A DNA stretch of 64,000 nucleotides, taken from NCBI GenBank assembly GCA_041917255.1, contig JAYRYA010000005.1, positions 105,254-169,253 of the forward strand. The letters run 5' to 3'. The stretch is from Zoogloea sp041917255 (GTDB lineage Bacteria > Pseudomonadota > Gammaproteobacteria > Burkholderiales > Rhodocyclaceae). The position numbers and the translations under genes are program-made. The notes under the pieces are model-generated. The model searched no databases, was not told where the DNA came from, and worked only from the letters and a program-made list of their open reading frames with translations. How positions within the stretch are numbered: the first letter of the stretch is position 1; every line of letters begins with the position of its first letter. This document shows positions 6,486 through 14,448 of the stretch, in pieces.

Positions 6486-8516
6486 TCAGAACCGCCCGAG
6501 CTTGCGGTACAGCGTGTTGCGGCTGATGCCCAGCCTGCGGGCAGCGGCGGAGATGTTGCCGTCTTCGGCTTCGAGGGTGCGCTGGATCATGTCGCGCTCG
6601 ATCTCCTCCAACCGACCGAAGGCTGCAACACTGGCTGGCACCGCGTTGGCAACGCCCATGGATTCGGCAATCGATGCCGCTACAGGCTCGGGCATTGCAG
6701 GCACCGATGAATCCAGCGCACCGAGTTCCTCGAACACATCGTCGGGCAGGTGCCAGGTTTCGATCACGTCTTCGTCGTCATCGAGGAGCGCAATGCCCAC
6801 CTTGATGACGTTGCCGAGCTGGCGGATGTTGCCCGGCCAGCGGTAGCGCAGGAAGGCGTCCATCACCTTGCCGGAGACGGTCACGTCGCGGTTGGGGCCG
6901 GCCTCCTCGCGAAGCAGCTTCTCGATCAGGCTGCCGATGTCGCTGCGCTCGCGCAAGGACGGCAGGTTGATGCACAGGCCGTTGAGGCGGTAGTACAAGT
7001 CTTCGCGGAAACCGCCACGGGCCACTTCTTCCTTCAGCCGGCGGTGGGTGGCACAGACCAGGGTGATATCCACCGGAATGCTCTTGTTGGTGCCCAGCGG
7101 GGTCACGCAGCGTTCCTGGAGCACGCGCAGCAGGCGGGCCTGGAGCGAAAGGGGCATGTCGCCGATTTCGTCGAGGAACAGGGTGCCGCCGTGGGCCTGC
7201 TGGATCTTGCCGACGGCGCCTTCCTTGCGTGCGCCGGTGAAAGCGCCGCCGGAGTAGCCGAAGAGTTCGGACTCGATCAGCGTTTCGGGGATCGCCGCGC
7301 AGTTGAGCGCCACGAACGGCCCCTGGGCGCGTGGGCCGCTGTTGTGGAAGGCCTTGGCAAACATCTCCTTGCCGGCACCGGATTCGCCCTGGATGAGGAT
7401 CGGGATGTCGCGGCCGAGGACACGGCTGGCCTTGTCGATGGCCGCCTGCAGGCGCTCGTCGCCGGTGGATAGCGACTTGAGGGTCAGGCCGGCACGGGCG
7501 GTCGGGCGGACGGTCTCGGCCTTCGGCGCCTTGCCGACGCGTTCGCCGCGGGCATCCAGCAGCACGGGGCCTGAGGTGGCCAGCGCGGTGAGGTTGCCGC
7601 GCAGCCGGCCGTAGAAGCGCTCGCCGTTGCGGCCGCTGATGGCGATCAACGAGGACGGGTCGCGGCGGGCGCGGTCGACCAGGGTACCGAGAGGCACGTC
7701 GAACAGCATGGTGTAGTGACGACGCGGCAGGTCTTCGCGGCGCATCCCGAGCAGATCGAGCGCGGCCTGGTCGGCCCCCAGCAGATCGCCATCCGGGCCG
7801 ATGGCCAGAAGCGCCTCGCACAGGCTGCCCACGTGGTCCGGGCGCGAATGGAAGCTGAGCAGGCCCTGGTGGGCGAACTCGGCTTCGAAGATACGTTTTT
7901 CAATGATACGGGACGACATCTTGACGAGACCCAGCGAGTGACGTTGATAGGCTCGGTAGTCGCTGGAGATGTCCAGCGCTCCGATCAGACGCCCCTGCGC
8001 GTCCAGGATGGGCGCGGCACTGCAGGTTAAGAAGGCGTTGCTCTCGAAGAAATGTTCGGAACCAAAGACATTAACGGCATTGCGCTCGGCAAGTGCAGTC
8101 CCCACAGCATTGGTCCCACGATCGAACTCGTTCCAGCTGGCGCCGGGGCGCAGCGCAACCTGTTCCGCACGGCTGAGAAAGTCCGGGTCGCCATAACTCT
8201 GGATCAGCATGCCCTGCGCGTCGGCCAGGATGACCATGCTGTGGGAGTTGCGGATCTGTTCGAAGAGATGCTCCAGCACCGGCTGGGCATGGGATAGCAG
8301 GGTGCGGTTGCGTTCGCGGGCTTCGGTCACCGCACGCATGTCCGGATCGCGGGTGCCCTTGAAGGCTGGATCGAGCCCCGCCTGCCGACAGCGTTCCCAC
8401 GAGCGCAGAACGTTCCGGTCGAGCAAGGCCTCAGGCACCTCTCCCCGATCGAAATAAAGGGAGCGCGCCTCCTGGAGGCTGAGCGAGCGAGCCTCGGTAT
8501 TGAAAGGTACCTGCAT
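6486..8516 (-). CDS. AcoR-type sigma-54-dependent transcriptional activator
   Basis: A 676-residue bacterial enhancer-binding protein. Order: AcoR-like N-terminus (RSWERC near residue 36), GAF sensor (~70-210), PAS-like segment (~225-300), AAA+ domain with Walker A GESGAGKE, the sigma-54-contacting GAFTGA loop and Walker B GGTLFLDEIGDM, and a Fis-type HTH (ISAAARRLGISRNTLYRKL) at the end. A GGAGGAG site precedes the ATG. AcoR-like activators respond to small alcohols, ketones or aldehydes. It is divergent from the pedF-like operon, whose promoter is a consensus sigma-54 site, so it is the prime candidate activator of that operon. Confidence 0.93.
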   Translation of the reverse strand: MQVPFNTEARSLSLQEARSLYFDRGEVPEALLDRNVLRSWERCRQAGLDPAFKGTRDPDMRAVTEARERNRTLLSHAQPVLEHLFEQIRNSHSMVILADAQGMLIQSYGDPDFLSRAEQVALRPGASWNEFDRGTNAVGTALAERNAVNVFGSEHFFESNAFLTCSAAPILDAQGRLIGALDISSDYRAYQRHSLGLVKMSSRIIEKRIFEAEFAHQGLLSFHSRPDHVGSLCEALLAIGPDGDLLGADQAALDLLGMRREDLPRRHYTMLFDVPLGTLVDRARRDPSSLIAISGRNGERFYGRLRGNLTALATSGPVLLDARGERVGKAPKAETVRPTARAGLTLKSLSTGDERLQAAIDKASRVLGRDIPILIQGESGAGKEMFAKAFHNSGPRAQGPFVALNCAAIPETLIESELFGYSGGAFTGARKEGAVGKIQQAHGGTLFLDEIGDMPLSLQARLLRVLQERCVTPLGTNKSIPVDITLVCATHRRLKEEVARGGFREDLYYRLNGLCINLPSLRERSDIGSLIEKLLREEAGPNRDVTVSGKVMDAFLRYRWPGNIRQLGNVIKVGIALLDDDEDVIETWHLPDDVFEELGALDSSVPAMPEPVAASIAESMGVANAVPASVAAFGRLEEIERDMIQRTLEAEDGNISAAARRLGISRNTLYRKLGRF

Positions 8517-8546
8517 GTTGTCGTCTCCTCCGCAAGAAACGGATTG

Positions 8547-8625
8547 TGCTCCGGGTTCAGGCCCGGTTTATGGTAGTGCTCCAGATTGGAGCAGTCGAAT
8601 CATATTTCAGCAGTATGACTGCTCC
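8547..8625. promoter_or_regulatory. TGCTCC motif array, putative upstream activator sites
   Basis: Contains TGCTCC at 8547-8552, the full dyad TGCTCC-AGATT-GGAGCA at 8577-8593, and AGCAGT-ATG-ACTGCT at 8609-8623 overlapping a further TGCTCC at 8620-8625. They lie about 115-190 bp upstream of the sigma-54 promoter, the normal position for enhancer sites. The same TGCTCC-N5-GGAGCA dyad recurs at 11085-11101. Confidence 0.65.
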
Positions 8626-8737
8626 ACTGCGGATATCCCACAGCAAACTCCGTTCCAGTTTATTCGCTCATAAGAAAAACTAAAAACCCCGCCCCCCTTG
8701 GCCCAAAATGGAAGCTGACCTCAACAGCCGTGACAAG

Positions 8738-8753
8738 TGGCACGCCCCTTGCT
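8738..8753 (+). promoter_or_regulatory. Sigma-54 (RpoN) promoter of the pedF operon
   Basis: TGGCAC-GCCCC-TTGCT matches the -24/-12 consensus (TGGCAC-N5-TTGCW) at every position. The predicted transcription start is near 8764, about 73 nt upstream of the chosen GTG start of the cytochrome gene. Confidence 0.92.
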
Positions 8754-8836
8754 GATTGATGGCTACCACGGCGATGGCAACGGCGCGCGGCGCCTCATCG
8801 CTCGACGCATTCCAATCCAGACCAAAGGTGATCCAG

Positions 8837-9271
8837 GTGACTGCTCGCAACTTCTTCTCCCGTCCTCTCCGCGCCCTCTCCGTCGCCGCCCTGGCCCTGG
8901 CGGCCGGTGCCGTCATTGCCCACGGCGACGTGACCCCCCAAGCGGTGGACACCTCATCGCTCAAGCCGGTCGGCAAAGAGTGGCTCGCCAAGAACCCCTA
9001 CCTGGGCAACAAGGAAGCGATCCGCATCGGCGACTCCGCCTTCAACCAGAACTGTGCCCGCTGTCACGGCCTGGGCGCCGTCTCCGGCGGCATCGCGCCG
9101 GACCTGCGCTACCTGCCGGCCGGCCAGGAAGGCGACGAAATCTTCCTGCAGCGCATCCGCCACGGCGCAACCCGCGACGGTCGTGTGTACATGCCCCCGT
9201 TCGAAGGCATCCTGTCCCAGGAAGCAATGTGGACCATCCGTGCCTGGCTGGAGACTGTCCGTGAAGACTGA
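8837..9271 (+). CDS. pedF: Cytochrome c-550 PedF-like
   Basis: A 144-residue periplasmic cytochrome c. The GTG at 8837 is preferred: AAAGG lies 8 nt upstream and the product starts with a normal signal peptide (cleavage near HG-DVTPQ). An upstream ATG at 8759 overlaps the promoter. The haem motif is C73-A-R-C76-H77 in FNQNCARCHGL; MPPFEG contains the probable methionine ligand. The whole mature sequence (DVTPQAVDT, GGIAPDLRYLP, EGILSQEAMW) is typical of PedF/ExaB-type cytochromes that accept electrons from PQQ alcohol dehydrogenases. No such dehydrogenase gene is in the window. It is the first gene of a sigma-54-driven operon; its stop overlaps the next start. Confidence 0.9.
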   Translation: MTARNFFSRPLRALSVAALALAAGAVIAHGDVTPQAVDTSSLKPVGKEWLAKNPYLGNKEAIRIGDSAFNQNCARCHGLGAVSGGIAPDLRYLPAGQEGDEIFLQRIRHGATRDGRVYMPPFEGILSQEAMWTIRAWLETVRED

Positions 9272-10106
9272 TCGTCGTCGCTTCCTGCTTGCCGCCGGGG
9301 CTGCGACCCTGGCCGCCAGCCTGCCGGCCCGGGCCGACGGGCTGGCCGAGATCCGCCAGCGCGGCAGCCTTCGGGTTGCCGTGTATAACGGCTTCACGCC
9401 CTGGTCTGACAAGGGCAACGGGATCGACGTGGAGCTTGCCCAGGCGCTGGGCAAGCAACTTGGCCTTGCCACCCAGGTGGTAGGCTACAACGCCGACGAA
9501 GACATGGACGACGACCTGCGGAACATGGTCTGGAAAGGCCATTACCTGGGCCAGCCGCCGTCCGACGTCATGATGCATGTGCCCGTGGACTCTTATCTTC
9601 AGGGCAAGAACGACAAGGTCAAGATCTTCGGGCCGTACCACCTGGAAACCATTGCGGTTGCCCGCGTCCAGCGGATCGGTTCGATCCGGGGCTCTGCTGC
9701 CACGGCGCTGGAAGTCTTCACCCGCGAGAAGATCGGCGTCGAAGGCCGCTCCCTTGCCGACGCCTTCCTGCTCGGCGTGCTCAACGGCCGCCTGCGCGAA
9801 AACGTGGTGCATTTCAACAGCGTCGCCGCCGCCGTCGAGAAGCTGAAGGCCGGCGAACTCGCCGCTGTGATGGGCCCCCGTTCGGAGATCGAGCAGGCCC
9901 TGGGCAAGGACAGCCGCTTCACCCTCGAAGTGGTCCAGATGCCGGAACTCAAGATCAACAGCTGGCCTATCGGCATGGCCGTGAAGGCCGACGAGCCGTC
10001 CCTGGCGGACGCCGTTGGCGAGGCGCTGCGCGCGCTTCAGAAGAATGGTACCGTCGCGGCCATCTTCGACCGTCACGGCATCACCCATGTCCAACCTACG
10101 CTCTGA
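9261..10106 (+). CDS. Quinoprotein dehydrogenase-associated substrate-binding protein (MoxJ/PedG-like)
   Basis: A 281-residue periplasmic protein of the bacterial solute-binding family 3 fold. The GTG start at 9261 overlaps the end of pedF by 11 nt. The N-terminus carries a twin-arginine-like signal (RRRFLLAAG, then ASLPARA). The fold begins with LRVAVYNGFTPWSDKGNGIDVELAQALGKQL-type motifs. The family sits next to PQQ-dependent methanol and ethanol dehydrogenase genes; the MxaJ member assists dehydrogenase assembly or cofactor insertion rather than transport. No ABC transporter permease or ATPase gene is nearby, which supports an accessory role. The partner enzyme here is unknown. Confidence 0.87.
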   Translation: MKTDRRRFLLAAGAATLAASLPARADGLAEIRQRGSLRVAVYNGFTPWSDKGNGIDVELAQALGKQLGLATQVVGYNADEDMDDDLRNMVWKGHYLGQPPSDVMMHVPVDSYLQGKNDKVKIFGPYHLETIAVARVQRIGSIRGSAATALEVFTREKIGVEGRSLADAFLLGVLNGRLRENVVHFNSVAAAVEKLKAGELAAVMGPRSEIEQALGKDSRFTLEVVQMPELKINSWPIGMAVKADEPSLADAVGEALRALQKNGTVAAIFDRHGITHVQPTL

Positions 10107-10110
10107 TTCC

Positions 10111-11043
10111 ATGATCCGCACGCTGCTGGCCGGCTGCGCCCTGCTCCCGGCAGCGGCGCTGGCCGCGCCTTTTGCCTACGTCCCCAACGAAAAATCCGGC
10201 ACGGTGTCGGTGATCGACACCGCCACAGATACCGTCGTGCGCACCCTGCCGGGCGGCGCACGCCCCCGCGGCATCGCAACCGACGGCAAGCGCCTGTTCA
10301 TCAGCGAAGCGCCGTCCGACGGCATGGTGGTCGTCGATATCAGCGCCGACGAACCCACCCGACACATCCACCTGGGGGAATCGCCCGAAGGTGTCAGCGT
10401 CTCTGCCGACCGCAAGCGGGTGGCGGTGGCGGTGGAAGAATCCAACAGCGTGGTGGTGCTCGATGCGGGCTCCGGGCGCAAGCTCGCCGACATCCGCGTG
10501 CGCGGCAAGAACCCCGAACATGCAGTGTTCAGCCCGGACGGCCGCTGGCTGCTGGTGAGCGCTGAAGACGCCGAGCAGGTCGATCTGGTGGATCTGAAGC
10601 GCCGCCGCCAGGTGGCGCAGATCCCCGTGGGCGCCCGCCCCCGCGGCATCGGGTTCACGCCGGACGGCAGCCGCGCCTACGTGGCCTGCGAGCTGGCAAG
10701 CACCGTGTACGCCATCGATATGGGCAAGCGGAAGGTGATCGCGTCGGTCAAGGCCGGGAGCTTCTCCAACGGCGTGGCCGTGGCGCCGGATGGCCGTCGG
10801 GTCTATGTTTCAAATGGCAGGGACGGCACGGTGAGCGTGATCCGCACCGCCGATCACCAGATCGAAGCCACCCTGCCCGTCGGCAAGCGCCCCTGGAACA
10901 TGGCCCTCACCCCTGACGGCCGCAAGCTCTACGTTGCAAACGGCCGCTCCAACAGCGTCTCGGTGATCGACACCGAGCGCCTCTCCACGATCAGTGAAAT
11001 CCCCGTCGGCGAGCTGCCCTGGGGTGTCGTCGTGCAGCCCTGA
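10111..11043 (+). CDS. PQQ-catabolism-associated YVTN beta-propeller protein
   Basis: A 310-residue exported protein with signal peptide MIRTLLAGCALLPAAALA and about seven YVTN-type propeller blades (FAYVPNEKSGTVSVIDT, RAYVACELASTVYAID, RVYVSNGRDGTVSVI, KLYVANGRSNSVSVID). Proteins of this type recur beside PQQ alcohol dehydrogenases. Binding of a periplasmic redox protein or a metal is possible but unproven. The start could also be the ATG at 10087, which would overlap the previous gene by 20 nt; 10111 gives the better signal peptide. It ends the sigma-54 operon; a strong stem-loop follows at 11079. Confidence 0.87.
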   Translation: MIRTLLAGCALLPAAALAAPFAYVPNEKSGTVSVIDTATDTVVRTLPGGARPRGIATDGKRLFISEAPSDGMVVVDISADEPTRHIHLGESPEGVSVSADRKRVAVAVEESNSVVVLDAGSGRKLADIRVRGKNPEHAVFSPDGRWLLVSAEDAEQVDLVDLKRRRQVAQIPVGARPRGIGFTPDGSRAYVACELASTVYAIDMGKRKVIASVKAGSFSNGVAVAPDGRRVYVSNGRDGTVSVIRTADHQIEATLPVGKRPWNMALTPDGRKLYVANGRSNSVSVIDTERLSTISEIPVGELPWGVVVQP

Positions 11044-11078
11044 CACAGGGCCGCGCGACACGAACTGGATGTTTTCGA

Positions 11079-11107
11079 CACACCTGCTCCATTCTGGAGC
11101 AGGTGTG
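11079..11107. terminator. Stem-loop between convergent genes that contains the TGCTCC dyad
   Basis: Perfect 12-bp arms CACACCTGCTCC / GGAGCAGGTGTG with loop ATTCT. It sits between the convergent propeller and cytochrome genes, so it may terminate either. No U-run follows. Its centre is TGCTCC-N5-GGAGCA, identical in spacing to the putative enhancer site at 8577, so it may also or instead be a protein-binding site. Confidence 0.55.
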
Positions 11108-11118
11108 CACATTGCTCA

Positions 11119-11433
11119 TCAGAGCTTCAGAATCCACTCGATTGCAGCCTTCAGATCGGCATCGCTGATCTTGTCCGGACCATTCGGCGTCATCGGCACC
11201 TGACCCCAAACACCGGAACCACCGTGGCGCACCTTTGCGGTAAGCACGGCGACCGCGTCGCTGTGCCCCTTGTACTTGGCCGCCACATCCTTGTACGACG
11301 GACCGACGCGTTTCTGATCGACGGCGTGACAGGCCGTACACCGTGCCTTCTTGATGATCTCCTCGGATGCCATTGCAGGCGCGGCAGCCGCCGCCCCCAG
11401 CACAAGGGCGCACAGCGTTGGGATGAATTTCAT
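11119..11433 (-). CDS. Small cytochrome c (c551/c552 type)
   Basis: A 104-residue class I cytochrome c with a signal peptide (about 1-22, ending AMA) and haem motif C32-T-A-C35-H36. The segment VGPSYKDVAAKY and the axial methionine in QVPMTPN are typical of c551/c552 electron carriers. AGGAGG lies 5 nt before the ATG. It is convergent with the propeller gene and divergent from the second sigma-54 activator. It could shuttle electrons from the amine or alcohol oxidation systems to a terminal oxidase. Confidence 0.92.
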   Translation of the reverse strand: MKFIPTLCALVLGAAAAAPAMASEEIIKKARCTACHAVDQKRVGPSYKDVAAKYKGHSDAVAVLTAKVRHGGSGVWGQVPMTPNGPDKISDADLKAAIEWILKL

Positions 11434-11731
11434 AGCTCCTCCTGGACGGGATTGTGATTGGTATCGGCGGCGGCCTTCAGACCACCGGCACCGCCACCGG
11501 AGCAAATTTCGTGCGCCAGCCGCTTCGGCACTGCAAGAGAGAAATATTTATCTTTAAATACAATTGTTTGATGGAAAGCACCACCCACCCGCGGAACAGC
11601 TGGCCTGCTCAGCCGTTGCACACCTGCTCCATCTCGACACGCGCCACGGAACACTTCATCCCGCCACGACCATGGTTTCAGGCCATCCGGGCGGCCCAGC
11701 CCTCTGGCATGTTTCCTGCAGCACACCGCGC
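11434..11731. promoter_or_regulatory. Divergent region between cytochrome c and the second sigma-54 activator gene
   Basis: About 300 bp without a gene. It has an AT-rich core (11538-11575) suited to promoters, GGAGCA at 11499-11504, and CACACCTGCTCCAT at 11619-11632, a 14-nt match to the left arm of the dyad at 11079. The frame of the downstream activator is open back to 11564, so part of this stretch could be translated if a TTG or the ATG at 11672 is used. Confidence 0.45.
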
Positions 11732-13570
11732 GTGAAGAACACCACGCCCATACTCAACAGCTCACTCGAGGACACCATCCGGCGTTCCTGGGAGCGCTGT
11801 GACGCCATCGGACTGCGCAGCGACGAGCCACTGCCCGAGATGGCAGTGACGCGCGCCGGACTCACCGAACGGCTCGAAGGCAACGCCCGCCTCGTGGCTT
11901 ATGCCCAGCCGATCATGGAACATCTGCACCAGCAGATCGCCCGCTCGTCATCTACCATCCTGCTTGCCGACGACTCGGGAATGATTCTTCGCGCCGTCGG
12001 CGACGCAGATTTCGCCGCGCGCGCCGCCCAGGTGGCGCTTCAACCCGGCGTGTCGTGGGCCGAGTGCGCAATGGGCACCAACGCCATCGGCACCGCGCTG
12101 GCGGAGCAACGGTCGGTGGCGGTGATCGGCACCGATCATTTTCTCGAACGCAACCGCTTCCTGACCTGCATCGCCACCCCGATCCATGGCCCCACGGGGG
12201 GCGTTCTCGGCATCCTCGACATCTCCACATCTGTCCAGCTAAGTCAGGTCCACGCACAGGCGTTGATCCAGACCACCGCCGAGATCATCGAGAACCGTCT
12301 GATTGAGAGCATCGCCGAAGCCGCTGTAACGATCCGCTTCCACCCGCAGGTTGAGGCGCTCGCCTCACCGCTCGAAGGGCTCGCAGTCTTCAATGAAGCG
12401 GGGGAGATGCTCGCCTGCAGCCGCCGCGGCGAAAATCTGCTCGGAATCAAGGACAGCCGCCGGGAACGCACGTCCTTCGCACGCATCTTTGACACCCGCT
12501 GGGCCACGCTCTTCGATCACAGCGTGTCGAGCGGGCTTCGCCCAGCCCGACTTCGCACCCACAACGGCCGGGAGTTCGCCGCGCGGATCCAGGCGCGTCG
12601 GTTGCAGCCCCCTCGCCCCGTCACCACCAGCGCACCTGTCGTCATCGCGCGGCGCAGCCTGGTCCTCGAAGACCTGGATATTGGCGATCAGGCCGTCGCG
12701 TCAGCGGTCCGCCGCGCCCGGCGTATCGTCGGGCTCGACATCCCGCTCCTCATCCAGGGCGAAACCGGCTCCGGCAAGGAAGTCTTCGCCCAGGCGTTCC
12801 ATCACAGCAGCCCACGCCGGGACGGCCCCTTCGTTGCCATCAACTGCGCGGCCATCCCCGCCAACCTCATCGAAGCCGAACTCTTCGGTTACCGGGCCGG
12901 CGCCTATACCGGCGCCCGGGGCGAGGGCGCCCGCGGCAAGCTGCGCGAAGCCCACGGCGGCACCCTGTTCCTCGACGAAATCGGCGACATGCCCCTACGC
13001 CTTCAGGCCGTGCTGCTGCGGGTGCTGGAAACGCGCCGGGTCACGCCCCTGGGTGGCGGCCCCGAAGAGGCCATCGACCTGGCACTGGTGTGCGCCAGCC
13101 ACCGGCCCCTGAAGGCCCTGTGCGAGACCGGCGAGTTCCGGTCCGACCTGTATTTCCGCCTGTCGGCCATGAGCCTCGCCCTGCCCAGCCTGCGCGAGCG
13201 CAGCGACATCGATGCCCTCTCGCGTCACATCCTGCGGGACGAATCCCCCGACCGACCGCTTCGCCTCGCTGCGGCCACCCTCGACGTGATCCGCCGCCAC
13301 CGCTGGCCCGGCAACATCCGCGAACTGAAGAACGTGCTGCGCCTGGCCACGGCCATGCTGGGTCCGGATGAAACCACCATCACCCCCGACCATCTGCCCC
13401 ACGACCTCATCGAAACCAGGGAAGCTCGCCCCACCACCCACAGCCTGAGGGCGGCCGAAACCCGGCTGGTGGAGGAAACCGTAGCCCGCCACGCGGGCAA
13501 CATCTCTGCTGCCGCACGGGAACTGGGCATCACCCGAACCACGCTCTACCGCAAGCTGCGACGCAGCTGA
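11732..13570 (+). CDS. AcoR-type sigma-54-dependent transcriptional activator, second copy
   Basis: An activator of about 612 residues with the AcoR N-terminal signature (RSWERCDAIGL), a GAF domain (~60-190), AAA+ domain with GETGSGKE, a GAYTGA version of the sigma-54 loop (usual GAFTGA), GGTLFLDEIGDM, and a Fis-type HTH (ISAAARELGITRTTLYRKL). The GTG at 11732 gives an N-terminus like that of the paralogue at 6486-8516, but no clear ribosome site precedes it; ATG 11672 is an alternative. Together the two activators bracket the pedF trio and the small cytochrome gene. TGCTCC-type motifs lie upstream of both. Confidence 0.9.
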   Translation: MKNTTPILNSSLEDTIRRSWERCDAIGLRSDEPLPEMAVTRAGLTERLEGNARLVAYAQPIMEHLHQQIARSSSTILLADDSGMILRAVGDADFAARAAQVALQPGVSWAECAMGTNAIGTALAEQRSVAVIGTDHFLERNRFLTCIATPIHGPTGGVLGILDISTSVQLSQVHAQALIQTTAEIIENRLIESIAEAAVTIRFHPQVEALASPLEGLAVFNEAGEMLACSRRGENLLGIKDSRRERTSFARIFDTRWATLFDHSVSSGLRPARLRTHNGREFAARIQARRLQPPRPVTTSAPVVIARRSLVLEDLDIGDQAVASAVRRARRIVGLDIPLLIQGETGSGKEVFAQAFHHSSPRRDGPFVAINCAAIPANLIEAELFGYRAGAYTGARGEGARGKLREAHGGTLFLDEIGDMPLRLQAVLLRVLETRRVTPLGGGPEEAIDLALVCASHRPLKALCETGEFRSDLYFRLSAMSLALPSLRERSDIDALSRHILRDESPDRPLRLAAATLDVIRRHRWPGNIRELKNVLRLATAMLGPDETTITPDHLPHDLIETREARPTTHSLRAAETRLVEETVARHAGNISAAARELGITRTTLYRKLRRS

Positions 13571-13579
13571 GGGCAGCCC

Positions 13580-13604
13580 GATTGTTCATGGACAAATAAC
13601 AATC
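13580..13604 (+). terminator. Weak stem-loop after the second activator gene
   Basis: 7-bp arms GATTGTT / AACAATC with an 11-nt loop, 10 nt after the stop codon. AT-rich stem and no clear U-run, so only a tentative terminator. Confidence 0.3.
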
Positions 13605-13704
13605 AGGGAAAAAGTTCATCCAGGCAACACAAATCCCGTCTGCCACCACCCGCCCACGGTAGGCCGTGGGATACTCGCGTGGGTTCTTGTTTACCCTGTC
13701 CGCC

Positions 13705-14094
13705 ATGTCACGGTTCCGCCCCACCCTCGCCGTCATTCTCGTCGCCACGTTTGCCCTTGCCGGCTGCGAAGCTCCGCCTTCGCCCCTCGTCCCGGAGCTG
13801 CAGCAGCAGTTCAAGCCCGGCCATGCGCTCGCCGACGCCATCCAGAGCCTGAAGGCCCGCAACGCCACCCTCTCGATACACAACCGGAGCGAGTGCGAAT
13901 CCCTGGCCCGCGCCAGCACCATGTCGTCGCGCCTGCGACCGGGTGGCGGACCATGCATCTTCGGCAAGATCCCGGTCTCCAAGAACTGGCTGGGCGGCCA
14001 CACCGACGTAATCCTGCAACTCGTCTTCGATCCCCAGGACAAGCTGGCAGACGGCGATTTCGAAGAGATCCGCGTACCCTTCGGCTGGAACTAG
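13705..14094 (+). CDS. Hypothetical small lipoprotein
   Basis: A 129-residue protein beginning MSRFRPTLAVILVATFALAGC, a lipoprotein signal with lipobox LAGC. The mature part is soluble, with two further cysteines (C near 59 and in GGPCIFGK) that could form a disulfide. No known domain was recognised. An earlier in-frame start at 13666 exists but would spoil the signal peptide. It stands alone, with gene-free DNA on both sides. Confidence 0.65.
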   Translation: MSRFRPTLAVILVATFALAGCEAPPSPLVPELQQQFKPGHALADAIQSLKARNATLSIHNRSECESLARASTMSSRLRPGGGPCIFGKIPVSKNWLGGHTDVILQLVFDPQDKLADGDFEEIRVPFGWN

Positions 14095-14448
14095 CCATCC
14101 GGTAGCAGGACCGCCTTCCGGGCGTCAGGCCCACCGCCCGCCGCTTGCCAGCGTCGGCGCGGGAGAAACTGCCACGTCCGTCACGTGCCATGGCGCCCTC
14201 GCAGTCCTCCACCCAATTCCTCGCAACCAACCATCCCGCCCCACGTCGCCGCGCCCCCGCGGCGACATCGAACTCTGCCAGATACACTGCCAGTCACTCC
14301 CTGGCAGTCTCATGACAGCCATCCCAGTGCGACCGACTGCCGCACACAGAAAACCATCAATTTATTGATTTAAATAGATTTAAAATAATTCACCAGGCTG
14401 GCACGGGACTTGATTAGCACTTTCTGATTCACAAGAAAGCTGCCAACC
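14095..14448. promoter_or_regulatory. Upstream region of the cytochrome bd operon
   Basis: A 354-bp gene-free segment. From 14340 it turns sharply AT-rich. It contains the dyad ATCAA-TTTA-TTGAT (14356-14369) and a direct repeat GATTTAAA-TA-GATTTAAA (14367-14384). The first is an inside-out version of the FNR/ANR box (TTGAT-N4-ATCAA), so oxygen control cannot be claimed from it. Promoter elements are probably in this AT-rich part. Confidence 0.45.

Larger units (their letters stand above)
8517..8836. promoter_or_regulatory. Sigma-54 control region between the activator gene and pedF
   Basis: A 320-bp gene-free segment holding a TGCTCC motif cluster (8547-8625), a consensus sigma-54 promoter (8738-8753) and the untranslated leader of pedF. 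An in-frame ATG at 8759 lies too close to the predicted transcription start to be used. Confidence 0.75.

Noticed and set aside
8759..8836. Upstream ATG start for the PedF-like cytochrome
   Set aside because: It lies at or before the predicted sigma-54 transcription start (about 8764) and would put a 26-residue polar extension before the signal peptide.
11493..11514. Possible sigma-54 promoter on the minus strand for the small cytochrome c gene (GCGCACG-N4-TTGCT)
   Set aside because: The essential GG of the -24 element is replaced by CG; shifting by one base gives GG but then the -24/-12 spacing is wrong.
14356..14369. FNR/ANR box before the bd oxidase operon
   Set aside because: The half-sites are in reverse order (ATCAA-N4-TTGAT instead of TTGAT-N4-ATCAA), so the match is only apparent.
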